The translations under genes and the position numbers were made by a program. A stretch of 64,000 bases of DNA from Polyodon spathula (Eukaryota; Chordata; Actinopteri; Acipenseriformes; Polyodontidae), in contig NC_054543.1 in NCBI RefSeq assembly GCF_017654505.1, positions 21,464,976 through 21,528,975 on the forward strand, read 5' to 3'. The notes under the pieces are model-generated. The model saw only the letters and a list, made by a program, of their open reading frames with translations, did no database searches and was not told the DNA's origin. Positions 23,419-35,583 of this stretch are shown here, in pieces. Numbering within the stretch: position 1 is the stretch's first letter; every line of letters starts with the position of its first letter.

Positions 23419-24078
23419 TGCTTTGTTTGTGGGAAGTTCAGGCACGAAGTGGGGCGCTGTCCCCATCAAGAGGGAGAGAAGCTGTCTGCCCGAAAGCGAA
23501 AGTGGAAGAGGGGCGGCCATCCCCGAAGGCAAACACAGGAGGCAGCTCCGTCCCCACCACCTGAGAGGGTGATGCTGCTAGCCCGACTGCAATGGAGAGA
23601 GGAGCTGCTGCAAGTGCCAGCTATTTCAGTGTCTCCTGCACAGTTCTTGAGCAGGGAACAGGAGTGGTGTCAGCTGCCAGTGAAACCCTCTAGCCCCCAG
23701 CACGCACCAGCCCTTTCAAGGGCTCCTGCAAAGGGTGTGAGCAGGGAGCAGGAGCGGCGACAGCCACCAGTGCAACCCTCTATCCCCCAGAAAGCACCAG
23801 CCCTTTCAAGGGCTCCTGCCAAGGGGAGTGAGGTGAGAGCAGGAGCAGGATGGCCGACACTACAACCTGACTGCCCAGCGCCACCGCCTGACTGCACTGA
23901 GCCACGCCTGACTGCCCAGCGGCGCCGTCTGACTGCCCAGCACCGCCGCCTGACTGCACTGAGCCACCGTCTGACTGCCCAGCGGCGCCGTCTGACTGCC
24001 CAGCACTGCCACCTGACTGCACTGAGCCACCGTCTGACTGCCCAGCACCGCCGCCTGACTGCACTGAGCCACGCCTGA
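23419..24078 (+). CDS. Short gag-like ORF: zinc knuckle plus Pro-rich tail
   Basis: The frame opens with a perfect CX2CX4HX4C zinc knuckle, CFVCGKFRHEVGRC (23419-23460), as in retrotransposon gag proteins that bind RNA. A basic stretch follows (RKRKWKRGGHPRRQ), then a proline-rich tail with two copies of an ALSRAPAKG motif. From about 23870 the tail enters the 20/21-bp minisatellite and ends there. No capsid precedes the knuckle, and no protease or RT follows, so the element is non-autonomous. The true start is uncertain; coordinates begin at the knuckle. Confidence 0.6.
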   Translation, partial: CFVCGKFRHEVGRCPHQEGEKLSARKRKWKRGGHPRRQTQEAAPSPPPERVMLLARLQWREELLQVPAISVSPAQFLSREQEWCQLPVKPSSPQHAPALSRAPAKGVSREQERRQPPVQPSIPQKAPALSRAPAKGSEVRAGAGWPTLQPDCPAPPPDCTEPRLTAQRRRLTAQHRRLTALSHRLTAQRRRLTAQHCHLTALSHRLTAQHRRLTALSHA

Positions 24079-24690
24079 CTGCACTGAGCCACGCCTGACT
24101 GCCCAGCACCGCTGTCTGACTGCACTGAGCCACGCCTGACTGCCCAGCACCGCTGTCTGACTGCACTGAGCCACGCCTGACTGCACTGAGCCACGCCTGA
24201 CTGCCCAGCACCGCCGCCTGACTGCACTGAGCCACGCCTGACTGCACTGAGCCACGCCTGACTGCCCAGCACCGCTGTCTGACTGCCCAGCACCGCCGCC
24301 TGACTGCACTGAGCCACGCCTGACTGCCCAGCGCCGCCGTCTGACTGCCCAGCACTGCCGCCTGACTGCACGGAGCCACCGTCTGACTGCCCAGCGCCGT
24401 CGCCTGACTGCATGGAGCCCCTACCTGACTGCCCATCGCCACCTCCTGACTGTCCAGCACCACCGCCTGACTGCCCAGCGCCGCCGCCTGACTGCCTGGA
24501 GCAGCCGTCTGACTTCCCATCGGCGCTGCATGAGTGCCAAGCGCAACCGCCTGACTGCCAAGCGCAACCGCCTGACTGCCCAGTGCAGCCGCCTGACTGC
24601 ACAGAGCCATTGCCTGACTGTCCAGCGCCACCTCCTGACTGCCCATCGCCACTGCCTGACTGCCCAGCGCCGCCGCCGTTTTCTTATGTA
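23865..24690. repeat. 20/21-bp minisatellite inside the gag-like ORF
   Basis: Repeats of CTGACTGCCCAGCACCGC plus three bases (21 bp) alternate with CTGACTGCACTGAGCCACGC (20 bp). The 21-bp form keeps the frame (PDC and APP motifs), while each 20-bp form shifts it by one. Long artefact frames therefore appear on both strands (GQSGG-, LGSQ- and AVRRR-rich peptides). More diverged units continue to about 24680. Confidence 0.9.
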
Positions 24691-24939
24691 AAGATTTTTT
24701 ATTTTTTTTGCAGGCAAATGTTCCATTTTAAAACAGAAATAAGTCATTTAATATAAATGATATAGAAGTCACAATAAATGTGTTCCCTGGTATATTTCAA
24801 TGTTGACAAAACAAGTTATTTGTCATTAGAATTGGATGTCTTGTAACATACACATGCGTGGATAAAAGTGCATGGGGACTTTTTTTTTTTTTTTGCCTGC
24901 GATGTTACGCTTCACTGTAACTTGGCGCGAGGAACTACC

Positions 24940-24942
<3 letters not shown>
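24691..24942. other. No feature recognised
   Basis: AT-rich flank with a T run at about 24880-24894. No 3' LTR matching the one at 23040 was recognised. Confidence 0.3.

Positions 24943-24996
<54 letters not shown>
24943..24996. repeat. (TA)n microsatellite
   Basis: A pure TA run. Confidence 0.97.
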
Positions 24997-25001
<5 letters not shown>

Positions 25002-25081
25002 CCACAATGGGCCATGCGGTTCCCATGATAGATACAATTCCTGGTGGTTTTTGTTAGTTGTCGAACACCGTTGTGTCCACG

Positions 25082-25339
25082 TCATACCAGATTAAGTTTA
25101 AGATCGAACCAAACTTTATGCACAAATCCGACCGCGCTGTCAGGGGACAGTGCCTCAGTTTCCTGCAGATGCTTCAAATCCAGGCTGGTAATTCGGGAGG
25201 TGGTGTCTGGCCTTGTCTTTACCTGCTTTTCTGTTTTCATGACTGACAGGAGTACATTATTGCTGGTTTTAAACTCACTGTCAGCAGAGATGTTAACATT
25301 TCTACTGTTAAAATATCTATTTAGTCCAGTTCTCAGCAT
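25082..25339 (-). pseudogene. Crypton/ZMYM-type tyrosine recombinase-like fragment
   Basis: The 85-residue minus-strand frame resembles the N-terminal part of the DUF3504-type domain found in Crypton-derived proteins such as ZMYM2/3, QRICH1 and KIAA1958. It has LRTGLNRYF, then an ADSEFKTSNNVLLSVMK block, a hydrophilic linker, and ALSPDSAVGFVHKVWFDLKL. In that family this part contacts DNA ahead of the catalytic region. The catalytic Arg/His/Tyr region is absent, so it is a fragment. It lies about 500 bp from family X copy B; whether the two belong together is unknown. The identification rests on motif recall. Confidence 0.5.
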
Positions 25340-25764
25340 TATAAAACTGGAGAATGAACACTGGTTTTCAGTTGAACTTCTTGCAGTGGCATAAAATCCT
25401 CTTTAATGTTGTTGAGATTTTATTTATTTCTTTAAAAATGAATGTCCATATTTTTTTTTTTCTTAAAGACAGTATTTTTTTAATCTTAGTTTTTTTGAGT
25501 TTCATTTAGCGGTTCCTCATGTACTGTTATGTGTCTACTCTTGACAGTTGCTGGTGCACTTATTTATTTTTCAGGTCGACTGCTGTCTTCACCCAGTAAG
25601 TTGGTGTTGTACCAGTTATCTGTTTCATCTCTAAATATATTAAAGGAAACAGGTGGAATGTCACTCATTTTTGGAAGTGGTTTTGTAACTAATAACAAAT
25701 AAAATAGCAGTTTGTCATGGAATTTAGAAGGCAGTGGTGCATGTAACAAATAACCCATGACAGT
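25340..25764. other. No feature recognised
   Basis: May hold more of the decayed recombinase fragment upstream of 25339 on the minus strand, but no motif can be read. Confidence 0.3.
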
Positions 25765-25862
25765 GTGTGTGGTAAGACAATTCTTACTGCAAGCCCTGGG
25801 TGTTTTGTGACAGACGAGGGTGCAAGAAGTGTGGTAAGAATTGTCTTGCCGCACACCCTGGA
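25765..25862. repeat. Inverted repeat at the left edge of family X copy B
   Basis: TGTGTGTGGTAAGACAATTC and the following TTACTGCA, at 25765 onward, pair with GGTAAGAATTGTCTTGCCGC near 25830-25862, which is the left-end motif of family X. The arms make an imperfect hairpin with a roughly 40-bp loop. This may be two head-to-head copies of a transposon end. Confidence 0.55.
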
Positions 25863-27190
25863 GTGGGTTATTTTGCTTATAAAATGGCTACACTTTTTTT
25901 TCTTGAAAATAATTACACAAAATAGCTGTTTTAAGGAAAAAAGTAAAAAATCTATTATATATCCTTCCACTGAGAAAATATATTTTGTACTTTTTTAAAA
26001 TGTATTTGCCATTAACATTACATTGAACATTGCCATTTATAGTAGTATAGTAATTTTTGAGATGAAATGGCATTTGGGAATTGAAAGCATATTGATTCCC
26101 CACATCTGAGGGAGGATTCATGTAACAGCCAAACACTACACTTGACATCAAGGGAGGGGCTTCCGAGTGTTTATTTTATTTTATTTTTTAATTTGCTTTG
26201 TTGTCTTCAAGATAAGCTGACCAATAATTTCTGAAGCTGTTTTCACACCAGTGGCTGGTAAACAGCATAATTTCCCTAGATTGTAAACCAGCATTAGATG
26301 ATACGTGGACTAAACGACTTACGAGTCAATTTGTGCAGTGCCGCAGTCCTTCCCGTCCGCAGCGAGCACAATAGAATTCTATGCCAAACGCGACCTTGTT
26401 TAAAAGCCCAACAGTTGTGTTAGCAGAGAGCAGGAGAGATTTTAATTTTGTTTTAAATATGTTTCTGAAATCTGAGGGTAGTGGGGAGATGTATCTGTTG
26501 TGTCTAGGTTTGTGTCTGTCGTACTCGCTAGTCAGTTTTATAAGGCGATATTTAGTTTAATAAGTAGATGCTGCTGCTGCTGCATATATTACAGTGAGAA
26601 TTGCATGGCAATGTCTCAGATGTCTTTTGAATAGTTACTGCTACTGCTAGCCTCAGAGATTTCTTTGTTCTGTTCTCTGACTAAATAAATACCACAATAT
26701 TTACATACCGAAGCTGGAATTGCATTGCTTCGGTTAGCTAATTGAGATATATCGGTGTGTAAAATATTTGTTAGGGTTTCAATTGACCATCTGTTAAAAA
26801 GGTATCGGCTTCTCAATCAATTCTCATCTGGATGATCATCAAATAAATCATATACTATCACCTGTCGAGCCGTGGGAGAAAAAAAAAGATTTTCAATGGC
26901 AGATCTGTACTTAAGTCTCCACCGGGTTAGTCCTAAAGTTAAGACCTTCCTTAAGACCAAAACTCCGTTAAGACTTGTTCCTGAATAAGACTTAAATCCA
27001 AATTGATGAATTATGATCAGTCTTAGACTTAGTCAGATGTGAATACGGCCCCAGGTAAGTAAGTTGATCTATGATGTCATAGCGTGCAGTAGGACAATTA
27101 TTACCGCACAGTCATGTGATCTTGTTCAGCCAATCACAGTACTTAATTTATGCAAGCCATTTATAAAGTGATTTATTCAGTGTGAAGCGG
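25830..27190. repeat. Family X copy B (without the CR1 insertion)
   Basis: It aligns with copy A in order. At 26265-26270 it has one GCATAA where copy A has the CR1 insertion, so it preserves the pre-insertion state. It carries its own insertion at about 26640-27051 (Harbinger fragment), where copy A reads straight through. Near the right end, CAGTAGGACAATTATTACCG is an inverted relative of the left-end GGTAAGAATTGTC motif, supporting a DNA transposon with inverted ends. Confidence 0.65.
26640..27051 (-). pseudogene. Harbinger transposase N-terminal fragment in family X copy B
   Basis: The minus-strand frame 26616-26816 contains RYLFNRWSIETLTNIL and LANRSNAIPASV, matching the N-terminal region of PIF/Harbinger transposases (HARBI1-like). 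The right edge on the minus strand starts GGGGCCGTATTCACATCTGA, a typical Harbinger terminus. Relative to copy A, this segment replaces about 100 bp. The catalytic DDE region is missing. The other terminus could not be located. Confidence 0.55.
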
Positions 27191-27632
27191 CTCATTAGTT
27201 TGCAAACTGTGGTATACGTTATTTACCGTATTACTTCAATTTCGCGACGCCCTCGTATTGACGCCGCACTCATGTATCAGCTTTATAATAGAGGTCACCC
27301 TCGAATAAATGCTGCTCTCAATAAATAAACATTAATGTATTTTTTTTCTCCCCTACTAAAAAAAAACACACAAAGTAAACAAATAACCGCGCAACATCAA
27401 CTATGTACATGTAACACCCCCGAAGAGACGGGAGCCTCTACCTAGCATGTACATTACAAACTAATGTACACACACATAGTAAGCACATTTTATTTTATAG
27501 TAGTATAGTTCTGAAAAAAAATGCAAGATAAATTATGTACAGAACAGCAGACCTTCTGAAGTTCTTATAGGTGTTTTTTTTGTTTTGTTTTTAGTTCAGT
27601 TGTAATTCCCGTACTCAATCCCATACAAATAA
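27191..27632. other. No feature recognised
   Basis: AT-rich sequence with no recognisable gene or repeat family. Confidence 0.35.
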
Positions 27633-29398
<1,766 letters not shown>

Positions 29399-29650
29399 TC
29401 ATTCTTTTCTGTTGAGTCCCGCTGGTATAATCGTGTTCAGTCTATTTATGCATATTTTTTGCTATGTTCTTGACTGGTGAAGTGCTGTACTATTAGTTCA
29501 TTCATCTTTTTATTTCTAATTAATGAAAGTTGGTATCTGAATTATTTTATATAAAGTTGTTCCAGTCTCTCCAACATATTTTATTTCATCACATTTTTCA
29601 CAGGCTATTCCATAAACAACATTGCTATTTTTACAGTATGTAATAGTTTT
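29399..29650 (-). pseudogene. Penelope-like element, GIY-YIG endonuclease fragment
   Basis: On the minus strand one frame reads NSNVVYGIACEKCDEIKYVG and then ETGTTLY, containing the two halves of a GIY-YIG nuclease (VVYGI and KYVGETG) and the CX2C insert typical of Penelope-like elements. After a frameshift it continues with LSLIRNKKMNELIVQHF and, after another, RLNTIIPAGLNRKE before a stop, matching the usual C-terminal end of the domain. The reverse transcriptase that normally precedes it is not visible upstream (29651-30700). It is a short dead fragment. Confidence 0.7.
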
Positions 29651-30737
29651 TAGTGGATATGGATAGGCAGCAGTTACAATATAAACCCACCAAAGTAGCT
29701 GATAATGCTGGGACTAATTGTAAACTCTGTTATGTGGTTTATGGTTCTTTAAATTGTGTGTTATGCTTGGCGGGAGATTTTAGAAAGGCATTGTTTGTGT
29801 GGGGAGAAGGTTTTGGGAGCAGGAATTTAGTGAATTAACTTAGAAAGCCTGAAAAGTTCCTGGGGGTTAGGAGACAAATTGGTTCCACACTTGTTTCTGT
29901 TAAAGATTAAAACCCTTTCACAGGACTAAGAAAAACTTGACTGCAAGAAATTCATTGACTAAAGTATGATTTCATTGTTGAAAAAGGCACTGAGTACTGT
30001 ATTTCTACTGTATATTTTATATCCTAAGCATAGTAGATGATATTATCTGATACAGTTGAACATATCACAAGAAATGGAAGTTAATACTAGTGCTATCAAA
30101 TAGTAGTTTTGTTATTTTTTATTTACAAATACAAAGTTTATTCAGACATTTAAAAAGTTCATCCCAAAAGATAAAAAATGTTTTATAACTGTCTGGGGGG
30201 GCTGTCTCTTTCTTTCAGGACACACTATGCCAACTCATTAATAAGCAATATGGTTCACTGATTTTCTCAGTGCTGTAATAGCATATGCATCACAAAACAG
30301 AGTAGGTCTGCGTGCTGTGCTACAAACCATTTACAGCTCACAATAAGCAAAGTTTGTGTGGTATTACATACAGACCAATTGAATTCTATTGAAATAACAA
30401 TTCAATTATGATACTTGAAACATACCGATATGTTCACCCTTACTGTAGACCTTGTTGAACAGATAATCATTATCCTGTGGTAGATAACCTTGGAGCTATA
30501 GAATCTTAGAAACTTGCTCAGTTACAATAGTTTGAAATCAGCCAGTATTAAGCAAGCAATACAATAACACATTATAAAAATGGATTCATATTGGATTAAT
30601 ATACAGAAAAAAAGCCAGTTCATAATAATAATGTCCTCCACAGAGGGCATTCCTGCTAGATTATGGACGTTGCGTCCATTTACATTTACAATGCAGAGGA
30701 CAATTTGCCTATATTTTGTCCAAAACCTATAAGAGAC
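29651..30737. other. No feature recognised
   Basis: AT-rich. Decayed Penelope RT sequence might lie here, but I could not read any motif. Confidence 0.35.
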
Positions 30738-31180
30738 TGTGACAGAGACAGAATGATTCTTGGTGATAAATCTCTCTCCTGACCTTTAAGCGCTGTGTAA
30801 AGGGAACAGAGTGCCCTGGACTGGATGGCCAGACAATTCATTCCCAGGGTTCGAAGGAAGTCATCATCTAGAATGGGGGCAGAGCTACAATACACAAGAT
30901 CATTGACCTGGAAGAGAAACGACGTGGCAGCCATGGGTTGGAGGAGCGATTGCACTAGTTATTGTGGACTGGTGATTGTGTTTGTGTTACGTGTGGGTGT
31001 AAAAAGATCGGGACTGTTATTATTTCGGGACCAACCCATGGAGCTGTGTTGCTTGTTATCATTATTATTAACTGTTTTTTGTTTCATCAGACCATTGGAT
31101 TTACAAATAAAATATCATTGCACCTGGTTATCATTGTCTGTCTGTTCATTGATCACTGTGGCATTCCTGTATCTGCACAC
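30738..31180 (+). mobile_element. Possible solo LTR of unknown family
   Basis: It starts TGTGACAGAGACAGAATG and ends near CTGCACA, with a poly(A) signal in ACAAATAAAATATC at about 31105. The start, end and signal order fit an LTR. No target duplication or second copy was found in the window. Confidence 0.3.
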
Positions 31181-31446
31181 TGTTAATCACTTTACCTCAG
31201 AGACCTAGTAATTTTTAACAATTTTTTTTACTACTCCATAATAAATGTATGACAGAGCAAAATACCCACTGTACAAAATTGCCTCTGACCTTGTACCTAG
31301 GACACCTACAGTAACTCCTGCTGTTGTCAGTTAGCTATACCAATGCCCCTTGCCTGGGATAGTAATACTAAATTCATATGAAATGCCCCTTGTAAATATT
31401 TATCCCAATTCTTTCTGCTTGTCACTGTTCTGTCTGTTTCTAACAG
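31181..31446. other. No feature recognised
   Basis: No domain or repeat recognised. Confidence 0.3.
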
Positions 31447-31675
31447 CTACTCCTGCTGTCCGTGTTACTCTGTGTGTGTCTGCATTTACATGTGCACTAG
31501 ATAGTGCTCTGTGTTCTCTGTCTGTGTTTGTACGTGTGGTGTGCAGTACTCTCCGCGTTGCTCTGTGTGTGTCTGTGTGTGTTTGCATGTGCGCACACAG
31601 CACTCTCCATGTTGCTCTTTGTTGTGTGTTGTATGCGTGGTGCGCAGTACTCTGTGTGTGTGTTTGGTGTTTGGC
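31447..31675. repeat. Degenerate tandem repeat of about 50 bp
   Basis: Roughly five diverged units share GTACTCTCC or GCACTCTCC, then GTTGCTCTGTGTG, a GT-rich stretch and TGTGCA. The GT-rich core makes several artefact frames on both strands. Confidence 0.6.
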
Positions 31676-32079
31676 AAGTGCAAGGCGCAGGGCTGAGGAA
31701 TCCGCTTAGTTTTTTGTTTTTGATTTTTTTTTTGCTCTCTGTGTTCCCAGCTGATTGCTGTGCTTGGCCACACTCTCTGTGGGAACTTGGACTCTGCAGT
31801 GTTGTGTTACATTGTTGTGATGGCTGAACTGGTGAACTGTATCTTGGAGGTTTGTCAGTGATTTCAATGTGTTTGCATCTCAAGTCTACCCCTTTCTGCA
31901 GGCGAGCTTGTCAAAGCACAAAAATATTCTTGACTTGATGTTCGGTGTGAGGTTTTTGGCCAATATTTATCTTTGCAAAACCAGTAACGACCCACTACGT
32001 TATATCATCTCCATTTTAAAAATATATATTTAATATCCTATTAAAGGGGTTCTGTATGAATTGCTATTGCTGCTTGGAT
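31676..32079. other. No feature recognised
   Basis: No domain or repeat recognised. Confidence 0.3.
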
Positions 32080-32305
32080 CATTATTTACCATGTTTACTA
32101 TATTCCAGAAAAATTGCTTCTGAAAGACTCCTCAGGGATGATTACTTGACATGAGGTAGGGGAAGCATATTAGTGTTGCTGTATGCACTGAAGCATGTGC
32201 AACGCTGCTATGCTTCCCCACCTCACTTCAGAAAATAGGCATTTGAAGAATCTTTTCAGAAGCAATTTTTGCTGGACTAGTTAGTAAGCATCGGCAAAAA
32301 AAGAA
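32080..32305. mobile_element. Palindromic MITE-like element
   Basis: The whole segment folds on itself. TTCCAGAAAAATTGCTTCTG on the left pairs with CAGAAGCAATTTTTGCTGGA on the right, and nearer the centre GAGGTAGGGGAAGCATA pairs with TATGCTTCCCCACCTC. A partial relative is at about 15222-15270, so this is a repeat family rather than a chance hairpin. No coding capacity. Confidence 0.6.
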
Positions 32306-33414
32306 TTATAATATATTAAACACGTACAAAAATGGAATATCAGGAAGCTACCTCTGGATTTCCAGTTTTGTGTATGCTAATAGATCCATGAATAGTATAA
32401 TAAATAAGGGCCAGTGCTATTTTTTTAAAAATAAATATTACAAAACTAGAACCAAACCAATCAGGATAGTAGTTTATATGAGTAAATTGAGTAAACCATC
32501 ATGTTAACACATCTAACAATTACATCTGATTTTACGTGCAGCATTGAAAGAAAAACTAACCCCTACCTTGAATTTAACAATAACATATTGTAATCTACAC
32601 AATCACTCTTTCACCAAATGACTCAAGCATGTTTTACCAGGAATCCACAATTAGTCCAAGCTTCTATCATTCTAAAGGTGTTTACATATTTTAGATTGCT
32701 GACCTTTACCATTCCTCTGGAGTGCTTGACTCCCCTTTTCAATCTGCAGAGGGGGAGTTAATAGGGAGGGTCTATCACTGTGTGCAACTTGGACATTCTC
32801 ACCTGGTTTGTTAGGAATAAACAATACAGCTATAATAGCAGCCCAGTGGAGCAGGGAGGTTGACTCAAGAGAGCAGGGAGTCTGGCTCTATGAGTGCAAT
32901 AACAGTACCTTGTGTGGGAAGTCCGATGCTAACACTTCTGGAACACCCAGAGGTGAACAGTCCTCCAAGTGGAAAAATTAAGGATTTTATATTAGCACAC
33001 TATGAGGCCACTGTAATGATACGTGCAAAGTAATTTGTGGCTGTAAAACACATATATTGCTGCCAGGAAACGTGTTTAGCTGACATCAAGTTGGACTATA
33101 TTCACAAAAAAATTTGACTTATGTAAAGAATGTTTTTCACCCGGCGTTCTGGACCCACTAGTAAATTACACTTTGTAAATGATACTGAAATGTATTCAAA
33201 CGAACAAAATAGCATGGAATTGGATGGGGACCTGGAATACTAAGCGGGTGCAAACATTATAATGAGATGGAAGGCTTTTGCCTTGCACTTGGGCAATTGC
33301 TCACCCTTCAAAAACTCTGCACCTCCTCTGTCAAGTTGCAAACCATTGTGGAAGTGAGTAATTAAGATCTGTATAAAACCACACACCTTTAGAGACCCGT
33401 CATTTGGTCTTAAG
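32306..33414. other. No feature recognised
   Basis: No domain, repeat family or exon-like segment recognised. Confidence 0.4.
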
Positions 33415-33600
33415 GGCTATTCACACCTGATGCGGCGCAGCAAAAGCAATTGTTTTCAATGAAAGCGGTCACGCGGCAGAGGCAAGCAGCACTCAAGCGG
33501 CACCGCAGAGGGGCGCACAGGATATAAAATATTTTCAACTTTTGCGGCACCGCAGCGTGACGTACACTACAAGCAACAAATCTGGAAACCGGCGCTCCTG
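33415..33600. mobile_element. DNA-transposon end or MITE fragment (unclassified)
   Basis: GGGCTATTCACACCTGATGC followed by GCGGC-rich motifs (GCGGCGCAGC, GCGGCACCGC repeated) is the style of end seen in several fish MITEs. The matching inverted end was not found. Confidence 0.3.
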
Positions 33601-33965
33601 TATCAGCCAATGATATTCGCCGTAGCTTTTTCTTTTCTTGCTGATGTCATGGACCCACACAATCTTACTTTTTTTTTCTTTCTCCTGTAGAGCAGGGCGA
33701 TCGCAATTATCTTGTTTTGTTTCGTCGTCGTTCCCCCCCCCCCCCAAAAAAAGTTTGATGTGATGGGGTGGCAGTACTTACATTTTTTAAACATGTGTGT
33801 AATGCTCAATAATATCAATGCATAATGATGCCTTCAACTCACATTCTCTTTGCCTATACCCAGCAAACCAGACAAAACTCACAAAGAAAGAAAGAAAATA
33901 TTTCAAATTTTACAAGCAACATGTTTTTATTTTATTTTAAACACAATTGCCTGATATTTTGGTTA
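33601..33965. other. No gene; C run
   Basis: Only a C run followed by an A run near 33733-33751 stands out. Confidence 0.3.
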
Positions 33966-34013
33966 TTGTGTGTGTGTGTGTGTGTGTGTGTGGGGGGGGG
34001 GGGGGGTAAAATC

Positions 34014-34045
<32 letters not shown>

Positions 34046-34066
34046 TATATACACACATACATATAT
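33966..34066. repeat. Compound microsatellite (GT)n-(G)n-(AT)n-(AC)n
   Basis: GT and G blocks, a short spacer, then AT with one break and a short AC block. Confidence 0.9.
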
Positions 34067-34884
34067 GCACTAAGTGGGGTGCGAAAGTATTAACGCTTTC
34101 CCCCTTGGGCATCACCATCAAAAACTACATTCATATTTTTATAATGTAAGTATATGTTCATGTTAGTTTTCAATATATATATATATCTATATATATATCG
34201 ATATATATATATCATATATATAGTTATTATCAATATAGATCATCTCTCTTGTCATTATCTCTATTCTGGGTCATTATCTATATTTCAAACGTCGTCTATA
34301 AATTCCAAATCTGTTTAAGGTTTGAACCTCAACAACACCAATTAGCATATCGTACGAACAAATTGTATGTCCTTTGTTTTACTGTTTAGTACAACTTTCA
34401 TGTATGGTCCTCCGCAAGAAAATATTTCAATTACTTATTCTAATTTCATTACCGTAATCTAACATCATTAAATACATATTAGGTAATAATTATACAAGTT
34501 CTGTTTAATTGGTCAGCACCATTAATTCAAGATTTATAAAGTTGTCATTTGTTGACCATAAGTTTGCATTGTACCTTAAGTTATGAACATGCGAACTGCC
34601 AACTTTGTATAATTACTATGCAACAGCAATTCCGCCATACTCAGTTTAAACAGAATTAATCATACAATCGATTTATGCACCATGGAAATTCATGCTTTAT
34701 TTAGTTACCAGTCCCTTATATGTGAAGAATGAATAATTACTATGTATAGCTTTCTCCTTATGGTTAAAAAGTTTTTCAGTTTAGAAACCTTTCTTCAGTT
34801 TGTAGTCCTCTTCAGTTAAGTTGGTAAAGAAAAAAACAAGATGGCTTTTTCTTCAGGACTCCATATCCCACAATGCAACAAAGC
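34067..34884. other. No gene; imperfect (AT)n block
   Basis: An imperfect AT run with CGAT and CAT interruptions lies at about 34170-34225. The rest is AT-rich and unrecognised. Confidence 0.35.
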
Positions 34885-35270
34885 CATGGTAAAGCTTTGT
34901 ATTGCTTGACATAAATTAATATTAAATAGATATGCAATTGCATATTAAAATAAGGTTAAATTAATATTTAATGTAATAGCTGGTTTCTTGCTAAATGTTA
35001 ACCAAATGTCGATTTAAAATGTAATTGCATATCACGTCCATTTATATCACATTTTGTTACCCTTCAAAATGTAATCATTTCCCATTGTTTAGTAGTACAT
35101 GTTTTTAATTGAAAATAGTTAATCTGACTACAATGGAAAGTAACAATAATTGAGCATACATTTAGTATCAATTGCATATCTATTAAATATTAACTTAACA
35201 TTCATCTAATCTGCAATTGCATATCTATTTAATATTAATTCATGCCACGCAATATAAAGCATTACCAATG
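34885..35270. mobile_element. MITE with long terminal inverted repeats
   Basis: The left arm (34885-34945) and right arm (35212-35270) are inverted repeats of about 60 bp with few mismatches, sharing ATTAATATTAAATAGATATG and then CAATTGCA. Related inverted copies of the TTAATATTTAAT and ATATGCAATTG motifs recur inside, giving a foldback structure. Non-coding, about 386 bp. The target duplication is unclear, and the superfamily is not assigned. Confidence 0.65.
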
Positions 35271-35535
35271 CCACACCTCCTGTTCCTGGTGTTTTTATCA
35301 ACAAAGCGGCAATTTGAGTAGATTTAAAAAGCTACTGTTCACTTCTTTGTGGATTTTATTTTAGCATTCTTTTAATTTTAGTAGCAACAAAGTCTTTTTA
35401 TTCATAGTTTGAATTAAGATCTTTTCTTCAAGAAGTCATTTTTTCTGTACTGCAGTTAAATGTTTCTGTGTAGCTTTTCCAAGAGTTGTATTGTCTTTTG
35501 ATTTGAGAGAGTTTTCCTTGGAGAATGATATCCTG
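35271..35535. other. No feature recognised
   Basis: AT-rich, nothing recognised. Confidence 0.3.
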
Positions 35536-35583
35536 AAAGAGAGAGAGAGAGAGAGAGAGAGAGATCGAGAGAGAGAGAGATCG
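35536..35583. repeat. (GA)n microsatellite
   Basis: A GA run with two GATC interruptions. Confidence 0.93.

Noticed and set aside
23670..24747. Long minus-strand frames rich in GQSGG, LGSQ or AVRRR repeats
   Set aside because: Shadows of the 20/21-bp minisatellite; the gag-like frame and zinc knuckle are on the plus strand.
25044..25394. 116-residue plus-strand frame
   Set aside because: It overlaps the minus-strand recombinase-like frame, which has family motifs; the plus frame has none.
31400..31883. Cys/Val-rich and His/Thr-rich frames
   Set aside because: Produced by the GT-rich tandem repeat at 31447-31675.
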